A DNA stretch of 64,000 bases from Bolinopsis microptera (taxonomy: Eukaryota > Ctenophora > Tentaculata > Lobata > Bolinopsidae), in assembly GCF_026151205.1 (NCBI RefSeq), contig NC_087077.1, positions 20,361,198-20,425,197 on the forward strand, in the 5' to 3' direction. Below, in pieces: positions 12,401 through 21,891 of this stretch. Every line of letters starts with the position of its first letter. Position 1 is the first letter of the stretch. The notes under the pieces were generated by a model, which was not told the origin of the DNA, did not search any database, and saw only the letters and a program-made list of their open reading frames with translations. Made by a program: the position numbers and the translations under genes.

Positions 12401-13596
12401 AAATTTCTATAGAACTTTTAAATTTCTATAAAACTAATAAACCTATGTATATATTCATTTTGCACCCAGAGCAAGATGTGATCACAGAGGTAGTTTCGAT
12501 ATTATGTTCATGACAAGGTATGGGGCTGCTGCAAGTTATATTTTGCTAAGATATTACCGCTTTTTCAAGCTTAAGTAATCTAGGCAAGGTCAATTTTAAA
12601 GTTTTTGAATTTTGTCGAACGCTGTTTAAGGCTAAGTTCCAGTCATTTGGTTCTCCTTCCTTTTGAGTGTGAGTGATGGTGATTCTTATGGATGATTTGA
12701 GGTGATTGGGCTTATAACAGGTGAATGTAGTTAGCATGAGATTTTGTCGTACTGTATTCCATATTGTCCCTGCTCTGTATATGTAGCTGTCTGATGGTTT
12801 AGGTGTGAGAATGAGGGTCTCTTTGCCAAGTCTGCCAGATGTTTCAAAGAGGGAGTATAGTGATATAGGGGTTCTATATTTCAAGACCTTGAAGATGTCA
12901 TTAATACAATGGTAGAAGTACAGATTATGCACATTCATGATTTCATGAGTGTTGAAGAGGGGTTTTGTATGCTCCTTTCTGTAGAATTCCTTGCCCAAGA
13001 TTTGCTCCCCGTAGGGTCTGCATCGTGCACTAGTTTTAAATTTATCCAAGTATGCTTCTTTATCTCCAAACATTATGCGGGCACACATTTTCTGTGCTTT
13101 GAACAGAGGTTCAAGTTTTTTGTTAGATGCCCCTCCCCAGACAGTTATACCATATGCAAGATAGCTTTCAAATAGAGTATATATAACCTGGTATATCATC
13201 TCTGGTTGTCATAGGAACTAACCTGGTATATCATCTCGTGTTGTCATAGGAACTAACCTGGTAAATCATCTCTGGTTGTCATAGGAACTAACCTAGTATA
13301 TCATCTCTTGTTGTCATAGGAACTAACCTAGTATATCATCTCTGGTTGTCATAGGAACTAACCTGGTATATCATCTCTGGTTGTCATAGGAACTAACCTG
13401 GTATATCATCTCTGGTTGTCATAGGAACTAACCTGGTATATCATCTCTTGTTGTCATAGGAACTAACCTGGTATATCATCTCTGGTTGCCCCATGTCACT
13501 GGCCAGGGAACACAGCTCCTTGTAAGTTGTCAGATTACCTCCCCCTAGAGAACTTGGTAGTTTTCCAAGATCCTCAGTGGAGAATATCTTGGTATC
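440..13596 (-). CDS. ECPAS: ECM29 proteasome adaptor/scaffold protein, C-terminal 802 residues (8 exons)
   Basis: ECM29 is a HEAT-repeat protein that binds the 26S proteasome and tethers or remodels it. Exons in transcript order: 13596-13468, 10125-9992, 9676-9501, 9394-9266, 9122-8854, 8703-8476, 8110-8001, 1673-440. All phases join and total 2409 nt including the stop. Family-diagnostic stretches are TYKELCSLASDMGQPEMIYQ, then SIWSDRIGAAFGVGNL, MWRTRESCSNAL, DDIKDSVRKSA and KLRGWYLEKDD. These follow the order of vertebrate ECM29 as I recall it. The terminal exon (about 410 residues) is helical HEAT-type sequence with an acidic, lysine-rich insert near 940-990. The family is about 1,850 residues long. 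The first roughly 1,000 residues are not found between 13.6 and 23.4 kb, so the gene is partial here. Introns carry LINEs and five minisatellite arrays, several built from its own splice junctions. Confidence 0.92.
1674..1975. other. ECM29 intron segment: 3' flank and tail of the RTE-like LINE
   Basis: This lies between the ECM29 terminal exon acceptor and the stop codon of the RTE-like ORF. It is AT-rich. Around 1820-1850 there is a short run of CATCATC/ATCATCA on the plus strand. This would be a TGATG-type simple tail at the 3' end of the minus-strand LINE, as RTE elements often have. No coding sequence is seen. Confidence 0.45.
1976..5080 (-). mobile_element. RTE-like LINE with an intact 1,034-residue endonuclease/reverse transcriptase ORF
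   Basis: A non-LTR retrotransposon with a single uninterrupted ORF. It would nick target DNA and prime reverse transcription there. The N-terminal third is an APE-type endonuclease: ATFNIRGLG, then AIQETK, VVNVYGP, LGDFNSKLG, SQIDFILCRSR and TYSDHRFV. The reverse transcriptase follows: ANGPDGIPNELLKY, GIDMSSAFDT, GAFQGDCLSGCLF, and the catalytic EYADD box at about residue 760. A C-terminal region with RRHLRSIL and RGRRGRPQ ends the ORF. A single ORF with endonuclease then RT and no ORF1 suggests the RTE clade. No stop or frameshift is visible, so the copy looks young. It lies in the last ECM29 intron, same strand, directly downstream of another LINE fragment. Confidence 0.9.
5098..6437 (-). 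mobile_element. 5'-truncated CR1/jockey-like LINE fragment (RT and C-terminus)
   Basis: A reverse transcriptase ORF of about 440 codons, open from near 6437 to a stop at 5098. It begins inside the RT domain (GKSCLSNLLETFDTI) and continues through YFDFSKAFDSVPHYRLINKL, SGVPQGSVLGPLLFVLFIND and the catalytic FADD box. It ends with the LINE C-terminal region (LEYCVQLWSP, ELESVQRRFTRLI). The endonuclease domain is absent, which is typical 5' truncation. It has a different RT type from the neighbouring RTE-like element, with FADD rather than YADD context. It abuts that element within about 15 bp, so the two insertions are adjacent or nested. Its truncated end abuts the tandem array at 6436-7978. 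Confidence 0.85.
6436..7978. repeat. Composite AT-rich minisatellite in an ECM29 intron
   Basis: About 1.54 kb of tandem copies of a core, TAATAATAACCGTATCAG followed by TAGAAAGTAAGTAGTGTT. A second module, TTAAAATACAGATAATATTA, is inserted after some copies but not others. This gives short (about 36 bp) and long (about 58 bp) units in recurring orders such as long-short-short. It ends 22 bp from the donor of ECM29 exon 8001-8110. Copies are nearly identical. Confidence 0.95.
8287..8475. repeat. GC-rich minisatellite next to the donor of an ECM29 exon
   Basis: Degenerate repeats of about 16-18 bp around GCGCGGCCCAGTAGTGC, abutting the donor of exon 8476-8703. A larger unit beginning GGCGCTACCCAGTAGTGCC occurs twice (about 8304 and 8391). 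The base composition differs sharply from the surrounding AT-rich intron. The minus-strand ORF running through it is intron read-through, not protein. Confidence 0.8.
9690..9991. repeat. 19-20 bp minisatellite that begins at an ECM29 donor site
   Basis: About 15 copies of a unit reading, on the transcript strand, AGGTTACTTAGCAACTATA. The donor of exon 9992-10125 reads ACAG|GTTACTTAGC, so each unit repeats the donor and its intronic flank. Variants (TTAATTAGC, TGAGCAACT) are scattered. Confidence 0.88.
10131..10626. repeat. 16-bp CACGTG minisatellite abutting an ECM29 acceptor
   Basis: About 30 copies of GGAGTCACGTGTTAGG with small variants. On the transcript strand the unit reads CTAACACGTGACTCCC, which contains a branch-point-like CTAAC followed by a short pyrimidine run. 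The array stops about 5 bp before the AG of exon 9992-10125. Every unit carries a CACGTG or CACGCG. Confidence 0.92.
10627..10767. other. ECM29 intron, unique segment
   Basis: About 140 bp of AT-rich unique sequence between two minisatellite arrays. Nothing recognisable. Confidence 0.5.
10768..11932. repeat. 35-bp minisatellite made of an ECM29 exon end plus donor (distal block)
   Basis: About 33 copies. On the transcript strand each unit carries AGATGATATACCAG followed by GTTAGTTCC. This is the 3' end of ECM29 exon 13468-13596 (codons for PEMIYQ) plus its donor site. Two positions vary repeatedly (CTGG/CTAG at the junction; TCTGG/TCTTG/TCGTG). Recurring variant orders suggest multi-unit duplication. 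The same array continues at 13185-13488. Confidence 0.95.
11933..13184 (-). mobile_element. 5'-truncated LINE fragment inserted inside the 35-bp array
   Basis: A 1,252-bp insert interrupting the 35-bp minisatellite. It holds about 210 codons (12546 to 13184, minus strand) resembling the C-terminal region of a jockey/CR1-type LINE: FESYLAYGITVWGGASNKKL, LFKAQKMCARIMFGD and a conserved IWNTVRQN stretch. The catalytic RT box is missing, so this is a 5'-truncated copy. The 3' end at 11933-11972 has a 19-bp direct repeat (CAATGAAACGAAAAGTTTT twice). The array resumes in exact phase on the other side (GGAACT before, AACCTG after), and I see no target duplication. Confidence 0.82.
13185..13488. repeat. 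35-bp minisatellite, exon-proximal block
   Basis: About 8.7 copies of the same unit as 10768-11932, running into ECM29 exon 13468-13596. The last unit is the real exon end and donor (CCAG|GTTAGT at 13468/13467). Confidence 0.95.
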
Positions 13597-13760
13597 CTGA
13601 ATATATTACACATACATTACAGTGAGAATATCTTGGTGTCTTGAATATATTACACATACATTACAGTGAGAATATCTTGGTGTCTTGAATATATTACACA
13701 TACATTACAGTGAGAATATCTTGGTATCCTGAATATATTATACATACATTACAGTGAGAA
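13580..13760. repeat. 44-bp x4 minisatellite carrying an ECM29 acceptor and exon start
   Basis: Four units starting at about 13580, 13624, 13668 and 13712. On the transcript strand each contains ATATATTCAG followed by GATACCAAGATATTCTC. This is the acceptor plus the first 17 nt of exon 13468-13596. The middle two copies have TTCAAGAC in place of TTCAGGAT. Confidence 0.92.
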
Positions 13761-13917
13761 TATATTCACACCTTAATTAAATGCGTAAAACTTAGTAATA
13801 CAGATTGTGTTATACTAGCTAATTATTTGTTGTTCTTCCTCAGGCACAAGTAAGTATGGGTAACTACAAGTAAGTATAGGTAACTACAAGTAATTATAGG
13901 TAACTACAAGTAAAGTT

Positions 13918-14507
13918 CAAGGATTATCTCGAGTTCGGCTGCTTAAAATTGGCCCAAAATCTCACCGATTATCCGTGTCCTGGCCATACAGCGATGTGAA
14001 AAGTTTGAAGAAAGTGGGACTTTTGAGTCTCGAGATATGCGCCTTTGTGACCCCCAAAATTGCCCCTTTGGATAAGGTTTCCTGTGTTTGCAAGAATATC
14101 TTGAGTTCGGCTGCTTAAAATTGGCCGAAAATTTCACCGATTATCCGTCTTCTGGCCATACAAATGTGTGAAAAGTTTGAGTAAAGTGCGATTTGTAAGT
14201 CTCGAGATATGGGCCTGCGATATTGGCCTGAGATAGGGTTTTCGGGTTTTCAAGGGATATCTCGAGTTCGGCTGCTTAAAATTTGCCCAAAATTTAACCG
14301 ATTATCCGTCTCTTGGCCATACAACTGCGTGAAAAGTTTGAAGAAAGTGTGATCTTTAAGTCTCGAGATATGGGCCTGCGATACTGGCCTGGGATAGGGT
14401 TTTTCGGGTTTTCAAGGGATATCTCAAGTTCGGCTGCTTAAAATTTGCCCAAAATCTCACCGATTATCCGTGTCCTGGCCATACATCGATGTGAAAAGTT
14501 TGAAAGT
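13918..14507. repeat. Degenerate ~165-bp tandem repeat (about 3.5 copies)
   Basis: GAGTTCGGCTGCTTAAAATT recurs at about 13930, 14103, 14263 and 14428. Each copy is followed by CACCGATTATCCGTNTC and TCTCGAGATATG. Copies differ by substitutions and indels, so this is an old satellite or transposon remnant. No protein is encoded. Confidence 0.85.
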
Positions 14508-17231
14508 AGCTTACAAGCCGTTGTATAACAAGAACGGCCCACTTACAGTCCACAACCTTGTACAAAACACATGTCTATTAGAACTGTTCAAAATTGCTCA
14601 GACAGATTACAATCTCCAATCTCATCCTATCTTCTACTCCACAGATCACCATCACAAAGACGTTCAGACCAGTTATCACCCGAACCCATCCTCCTCTTTC
14701 ATTTATCCAATCAACAAAAAAGTGGACGACCAGTCGAAAAATTGAACAGTTGATAAGCTTTACTAACGTTAACGACTTAGTTAAAAGTAACACTGAAAAC
14801 GAGAGCTACTCAAGATTACAGTCAAGTTTACGAGAATTAGACAAGGACAGACGAACAATAAAATGTCGTATCAATTAACACTTTATAAGAAATGATTGTA
14901 CAGAGCACTTGTTCCCCTTCTCTAAGCGACTATACCGTGTGATTTTACTGAACCAGACTTGAGGTTTCTCAGTTCTCCTAATCTCTTGGTAGTATAACTA
15001 TGGTAACTAGTAGTGTAACTACGGTAACTAGTAGTGTAACTATGGTAACTAGTATAAATATAGCCTCTTATCTACTGTCCCCTGTGATAAGGTAAATCAG
15101 CTTCTGCACCTAGTTTAAACCACAAACAACACTATTGTTTTTAGCAAATACCTTTAATATCACATAATGCCAGCCTAATCGTCCCAATGACCTACATGTG
15201 CAGTCTTTAAAGCTTGAATAATATGCATTATTATACGTTGCCATTAGGTGGCACAACTCTCTTAGCTGGCTTCGTATTGCCGGCAACTGTTCACATAACT
15301 CAGTGATATTATTACTGCTGTCTAGTTGCAATAGCGTGTGTTCTTACTCACATGTTAGTCAAGTATAACTACTACTCTTTATTTATTTTATAATTGAAAG
15401 ATTGATTACTTTTTTGAATATCAGAAACTAAGATTTTTGAAGATTTTTGACCGGTTTTCTGCACACATATATGAGTATGATTTTTAAAAAGCATTTTTTG
15501 TTGCAAACTCCATTTGTACCCTGCACCATAAGTAATTCATTCGTTTGATCTTTTGTTCATGTACACGGGAGCCTAGCCTCGGGGCTACAACCACGTGACT
15601 ACCACGTGGGCTACAATGTTAACCACGTGTGAGCTAACTCCCAGGGTACATCATGCTGTGATTTTACAAATTACCCGCCAAAGTCATTCCAACTTTACAA
15701 GGGACCGTCAGGACTCAGGCCCATTAATCGTATAATGAAGCAGTCCCTGATAAAGTAGCTGACATAAATTGTAAATTGTTCAGACTATAATAATGTCATT
15801 TGTTAGATTGCTTGCTAAAATGGTCCTTTGACAAAGTTCCTCAAGCGAAGTAGTCAGACAATGAATGATTGGAACATACCACGTGACTAGTGAAGCCCAC
15901 TCATTCTGCCGAGAAAATGATTGACAATTATACCCTCTAATGGGAGAGAGGCTGCACGGTAGTTCTCGTGGGTTTAATAGTGAGAGAGATGCTTTATAAG
16001 GATCAGTTATTTGGGCTCCGCCTCAACAGAATTACTAGTTGGGTGACAAATGTTGGGATGAATATTAAAATTAAAACTACAAGAAAGTTCAACTTTGATA
16101 GTTCAATCATTTATCATGACCACTCAGACCAGACTAAAAATATTTTATTGCGAACCTAATAGTCTTCGCTGACGTTTTGTTTTTTAACGATACTGAAAAC
16201 TAAAGTAAAAATCTTAAAGTTATAAATAAAACTATTTTTGTAGAATAACTAAAACGAAAGATATGTAACCCGGTATAGTGTCTTTAACATTGTCAGTGCA
16301 GTTGAGACCTGCGAGTTTGCCGTGAGTCATACATTTTTATCTGCTTCTTATTTGAACCGAATTTTTACAACAAATATCTTGTGATGATTTTAAAAAACCA
16401 TTCTCAACTTTAAAATGGTAATTATAATTAAACACCCCATAATTATCCTGTTATCAGCCTTTGCGTTTGGTCTTGAGATTAATGAATTACAGTCATTAAG
16501 GCTCAAAAGAACTTAAGGCCGGAAAATTTGACCTTTCCTAAATGGAAGCTAATTTCTGCCGCACGTTTTTGCAGAATCATCAAACTTTCAGCCAATATAA
16601 CTCGAGTTTATAAAAACGTGTTAGATTTTGAATTTATTACGTTGTCACCATGAATTGAAGTTCTTACTTTATTTGATCCAGTGTGCTGAGCGTGAAAATT
16701 CAATATTTGGCTAAATTACATGGAATGAGGAAGGATTTAGCCTTTAGGTCACATAGCAATAAGAGAACAGTAAAACTTTACATCCCAAAACTCAAAGTAA
16801 AAGGCCGATTTGTTAAATTCAAATTAGCGTTATCTCTGATATCTTATTTTAAAGATACTCGTGATGGTGTTATTTGGCGTCAGCACCTTGCAGCTTACCA
16901 CCAAATTCAAACCCATGAGCAAATTAATACACCATCGTCCTAATCTCTCAAAATAACATATCAGAGATAAAACTAATTTCAAATGAACTTTAAATTTGAA
17001 GTTAATATTGGAAGGCATAGAAAACTTTGATAAAACTCTATTTTTGCTTTTTTTAACTTGATTAAATACCTTGGCTGCTGAAAATTTGCCTGACAAGCAT
17101 TTCATATCAAACGTTTTGTTTCTTCAGACAACCCAGTATATTCTATATATGCTGCATATTTTCAGATAAACTGGTATATATTCTGGGTCGACACTAGGCC
17201 TGGCCATGAACAACTCCATTATTGTGTTGGG
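14508..17231. other. Unique AT-rich region, no gene recognised
   Basis: About 2.7 kb. Contains short direct repeats (AGTGTAACTATGGTAACT near 14990-15050), a CACGTG cluster at 15590-15630, and an imperfect inverted repeat with arms near 16820-16875 and 16928-16990 (AATTAGCGTTATCTCTGATA on one side), possibly a MITE remnant. ORFs here lack recognisable domains. No missing ECM29 exons were found. Confidence 0.55.
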
Positions 17232-17851
17232 ATGGAACATAACGGTAACCATGGTAACGGAGACTTTCCTGCTTTCCAAGCAATCAACGGCGCTTTGAGT
17301 TTAAACGTGAGTTATAAAATATTTCCTTGTGTTTGAGTAATGTTATAAAATATTGCCTTGTGTTTTAGCAATGTTATAAAGCATTTTCTTGTGTTTAGTT
17401 TTGTCATAAAACATTTCCATGCGTTTGAATAATGTTATAAAACATTTCCTTGTGTTTGAGAAATGTTATAAAACACTTCATTGTGTTTGACTATTGTGAT
17501 CAATATCCATCATGTGAAAACGGCCGAGTGAAGGTTCGTGTTTATTTGTAGTTTCAGACTGTCACTTTTATAACTCCCTAGCACCCAGAGGAGGCCACAA
17601 ACCGAGTGAAGGCTCGTGTTTATTTGACTGTCACTTTTCTAACTCCCTAGAACCCAGAGGAGGCCACAAACCGAGAGGAGGACGACCTGCTCTGTCAGTT
17701 TATAGCTCTCCGACTGATCCACATAGCAGCACAGATAGACAGAAACCTGGAGAGGAGAGCGAGAAGGGAGCGGGCAGATACCAGGGGTAATGTGCTGGGG
17801 AGCCTGGTCTCGGCACTGGGGTGGGTCCTGGAGGTGGTCTTCAGATACTAG
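17232..17851 (+). CDS. Two-exon gene for a 91-residue protein with a BH3-like helix
   Basis: Exon 1 is 17232-17306 (ATG to AAC|GTGAGT); exon 2 is 17651-17851 (CCCTAG|AACCC to TAG). Both are in phase 0, giving 91 residues. The N-terminus is Asn/Gly-rich (MEHNGNHGNGDFPAF). An acidic stretch follows (NPEEATNREEDD), then an amphipathic segment QFIALRLIHIAAQIDRNLER and a basic run (RARRERADTR). A hydrophobic C-terminus ends in LGWVLEVVFRY. Size, helix and hydrophobic tail are reminiscent of BH3-only apoptosis regulators such as BMF, BIK or HRK. The IA.RL..IA..ID pattern fits BH3 spacing, but the usually invariant Asp after Gly/Ala is Ala here. The frame is open upstream of the ATG, so the start may lie further 5'. 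The function is inference; the exon structure is better supported. Confidence 0.6.
17522..17672. repeat. 72-bp x2 duplication of the acceptor of the small plus-strand gene
   Basis: TAACTCCCTAG followed by CACCCAGAGGAGGCCACAAA (about 17573) recurs as TAACTCCCTAG followed by AACCCAGAGGAGGCCACAAA (about 17641). The duplicated block spans polypyrimidine tract, acceptor and about 24 nt of exon 2. Confidence 0.88.
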
Positions 17852-19930
17852 TGGTCTCTACTGCTGGAGGTAACATTTCACTAATCCTTGTTTTCATGTG
17901 TGTCAGGTGTGTGCGGGTTGTAACTCAGAATCAGATGACTTTGGTTACTATGGATACTAACATTTGTTTAGATAACCCAAGGGGCTGAAAAACGTTAACA
18001 AACTTAGTAACTTCCACAATGATTCCTAAAAAGAAGACATTATTTGAACTTTCGTTTGATTTTTATAATAACATAATTCTAATGACAAACAAACTCCATT
18101 TCTTTGTTACTGTGATTACAAATTCCATTTCTCTTCATTCACGACAACATTTTAATTCAATCAATCATAAGATCTTAGCGGTTAGTATACTTAAAGTATT
18201 AAAAATGCACTTCTCAGAATTATTATTTTACCGTAAACTGGACATATTCTCATGATCGTTTATTTGATGTACTATTTACAAATTACATATACCACGATTG
18301 GCTACATTATTTTTGGTCAGCCTTTTTTCTTTTAATAATCACGACCGTGACTCGGTAACTAATTTTTGGTTATTACAATTTACAATTTTACAGTTCCTTA
18401 ATTTTCTTAGGAACTCAGTATTTAATTTAAGAGATGCATTTCGAGCAGGAAAATTAATCTATTGTACAATGATTCCGTATCGGAACGATCAAAACTAAAT
18501 TATTTCGTTAATACTTTGGTAATGAATTCAGAAAATTTTATGAATGTATGAAAATTTTTAAGGGTGTGGGTTGTGATAAATTAAATTTGTTTAACATTGA
18601 ATTAAATTGAAGAATGCTAGTGATTGATTATTTTTCAGTTTTTTCATCGTACTGGTACACATGTTGTATTATATATATGGTACTAATGACGTGATATTTG
18701 TAGAACAAGCATGCTACCGATCTTGTTGAAATTGGTTCATAGAAATCTGGTAGCAATTGCATACTTGTAAGTTGTAACATGCTTGTAACTGCCCAAATAA
18801 CTTTAAATCATTTCCATAAATTCTCTACATATCACGTCATTGTAATTGATAGTTCAAAATCCTATGATAAGTCAACAATAGTATACACAATAAAATAGAA
18901 AACAATATACAATATTGATACTCCATCGATCCAAAGAATCAAAGCATTTTAGTTTTATATTTTCCGGCCCTATCAGTTTTCAAAACTTGCAAACACTTTG
19001 GCAAAATAATAAATGAAATTAATAGGCCTCAATCACTATCAACCTTTTATTCTCAAATTCCTTCTAATCTGTGAGAATTTTATCAATTATCTCATTTTGA
19101 CCCAGAAACTTGATTGCAATCCAAAAAGCGAAATATCCAATTATTCACAGTATTACAAATGCACGGAAGTATCAATTATCATTAAAGGTATACGCGGCCA
19201 TAAATATTTGATTTTTATTTGAGGCAAAACATTGTAATGTAAGGCCGGAAACTACAATTCAATAAAATTAATAAAAACGCTTTAACGCACCGTTCACAGA
19301 AACCATCAAATAACGGATTTTGAACTTGTAGTTGTACGTAATTATTCGACTTTAAAATGCAGTACTTTAAATTAAAATCAGATGATTTCTTGAGCTCAGA
19401 CGTCAATATCTCGCGTTAATTTTAGTTTGAAGATAAATCTTGACCGACTAGTAATACTTTGTGGAAGGTCCAGCATAATGGAAATGGAATGATCTGGAAC
19501 TTCTTGAATCTTTTGGTAAAAGTTCTAGCTCATTCTACCATGCCGGACTTGTTAATAAAAGGTATAAAAAGTTCTAGCTCTAGCTTCTACCATGCTGGAC
19601 TTGTTAATAAAAGGTATAAAAAGTTCTTGCTTATTAATATTAGACGATAAGAACGACTGTGCTCAAGCTAATCTCGTCGCTTTTCATTTGTCGTTTGAAG
19701 TTGGGTCGGGCACTTAATCAGCCGACAGCGTAAGTCTACGTGTTAACGTCACGTGTTACCATGGTTACAACACTCTTAACGTCACGTCGTCACGTGTCAA
19801 ACCACCCCGAGAAAGAATGGCTGGTCAACTTTATATTGACAGCACTGATCTTAATCTCACGCACAAACAGATTCCGAGCGTGCTAAATCACTTTACACTG
19901 GAACTTTTAGGGACGATATTTTACCAGGTG
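17852..19930. other. Unique AT-rich intergenic sequence
   Basis: About 2 kb with no convincing gene. A duplicated block of about 60 bp near 19530-19630 contains CTACCATGCCGGACTTGTTA and GGTATAAAAAGTTCT. The ORFs present are short, AT-driven and unlike any family I know. Confidence 0.5.
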
Positions 19931-20118
19931 CTTGAGCTGGGTTAGGGTTAGGGTCAGAGTAGAGGGTTACTTAGTGATAGTCACCTTGGTTACCTGGTTA
20001 CCTGGTTACCTGGTTACCTGGTTACCTGGTTACCTGGTGACCTGGTTACCTGGTTACCTGGTTACCAGGTGCTTGAGCTGGGTTAGGGTCGGGGTCAGAG
20101 CAGAGGGTTACTTAGTCA
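19928..20118. repeat. 10-bp GGTTACCTGG minisatellite flanked by a duplicated segment
   Basis: About 8 copies of GGTTACCTGG (roughly 19988-20065). They are bracketed by two copies of a block starting GTGCTTGAGCTGGGTTAGGG and ending AGAGGGTTACTTAGT (19928-19975 and 20069-20115). The complement contains AGGTAACC, a donor-like motif. There is no exon that I can place next to it. Confidence 0.88.
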
Positions 20119-21695
20119 CGTGCGACAGTTCAGTGTAGAGTGATTTATCATCATCCAACAGATTCATAATCATAAATAATGTCGTACAATTTGTATCGTG
20201 TTGTTAACGCGAAATTAGTTCGACAGAACTCTTTTAATAAAAGCACTTTTGCTATTGATTCATCCATTGCAGTTTTACTTTTATGATTAAGGAATCAATG
20301 AAGATATCTCCAACAGCTATAAACAAGTTAAAATATGCGTTTTGAACTCTAATGTATGTTTTATGTGTTAACCCCGTGATGCCTATGTATCTGTTGTTTC
20401 CATGTATTTATTAAAATGTTATTTCTTACAATCGGTAATTTTGCGACGATTCAGCTATTTTAGAGATTTAGAACCTGATTTTCTAACGACTAAACTGATG
20501 GTAATTTTTGACCCAATGCGGATTTGGTTCCATAAATCGCAAAAGCTACCCAGTGCGATCATATTTCGTTTCGTTTTCAGAGTAATTTATGGAACCAATC
20601 CAACTTTTGTTTTGATATGATGCTGTGATTAAAGATTTCTGATTGAAGATTTCTGACTGGTTCTAAAAATGTCCATTATGACTATTACCAGTAGCCATCC
20701 GATTTTTGTCGAGTTTCCGACAAAAACTAATTCAACGTCTAAAATTATATTTTCCAAAAAGTGATTACGTAATATGCGAATGACCCCTTAGTAAACTGGT
20801 TTCTTAATAATGGACATTCTTTGGAAGTATGAAGGGCATTGGGTCCAAACATTTGACTAAAACCATTTATATCTACAACCACTAAAGGAAGTTTTATTAG
20901 CTAAAATATTTTTACAGTTTCTTTTAACAACCCTTATAAATATTCTTTTAATTTATTTACCGCTGATTATCATTGAGTTATTTAATACTATTCGTGCTAT
21001 ATTTGAAAACGGGATTGAACCAGAGTCACATTTCATTGGCCTTCATAATACTAACATCTTACTAACGTTGCAGTGCCAGAATTACTCATAGCGTCCCTTT
21101 GACATCAATTAGAGTACTAAATTAATAAAGTAACTACCTTCAAACTTAAAACTCGTATCGTAGTCCCTGCACATCACTACAATCTTATGTAGTGTGAGGG
21201 TGTGCATTTAAAAGTTTCTAAATCTCTTTCAATACTCCAAAATAACACGAGTTAAAGTGCACACGAGTTAAGTTCTTCACAGTCGGTTCAATCCCACAAA
21301 AAGAATTTTAATTTGTCAATATTAATTGAATATCAACATCCAATGCTATCCAGAAGTTATGGGTTTTGTTTTTTAAAAGAAGAATCTCTTTATTCATACA
21401 TGATCAATTATTCTTTCGTTCATCATTTTCGTTCAGTCGTTCACCTTTTAACTTGATATAGATCGACCTATTATATCCAAAATATTATCACGATTGAAGG
21501 CTTAAAATTTGTTATTAAATTTTGTTGACTTTCTTTTCCTTTCGGTATTGAATCGTTTAAACCGTGAGGTGGTACTGGTAGTGTAGTATAAGTGGGCTTA
21601 CAAAGTGGCAATATAGAATCACAATGTTTCGTTTAAGATATTAAAGGAAATGAATTTCTAAGAAAAGCTTCTATTAGCTACTTTGATTGGACCTT
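20119..21695. other. Unique AT-rich intergenic sequence
   Basis: No gene, RNA or repeat recognised. ORFs shorter than about 75 codons occur but show no domain or codon signal. Confidence 0.5.
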
Positions 21696-21699
21696 ATAT

Positions 21700-21891
21700 T
21701 AGTGGCAATAACTTAATATTCTAAAAAGTAGATGTTTGTAAAGGTAATAGTGGCAATAACTTAATATTCTAAAAAGTAGATGTTTGTAAAGGTAATAGTG
21801 GCAATAACTTAATATTCTAAAAAGTAGATGTTTGTAAAGGTAATAGTGGCAATAACTTAATATTCTAAAAAGTAGATGTTTGTAAAGGTTT
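21700..21891. repeat. 48-bp x4 tandem repeat
   Basis: Four essentially identical copies of a unit starting AGTGGCAATAACTTAATATT and ending TTTGTAAAGGTAAT. Identity between copies implies recent expansion or a young array. Confidence 0.95.

Noticed and set aside
14470..14878. Overlapping plus-strand ORFs of 60-95 codons
   Set aside because: Three frames are open over the same stretch, with no domain, no splice context, and proximity to a degenerate repeat.
19940..19975. Interstitial telomere repeat
   Set aside because: Only two TTAGGG-like units occur, inside a larger duplicated block, with no extended array.
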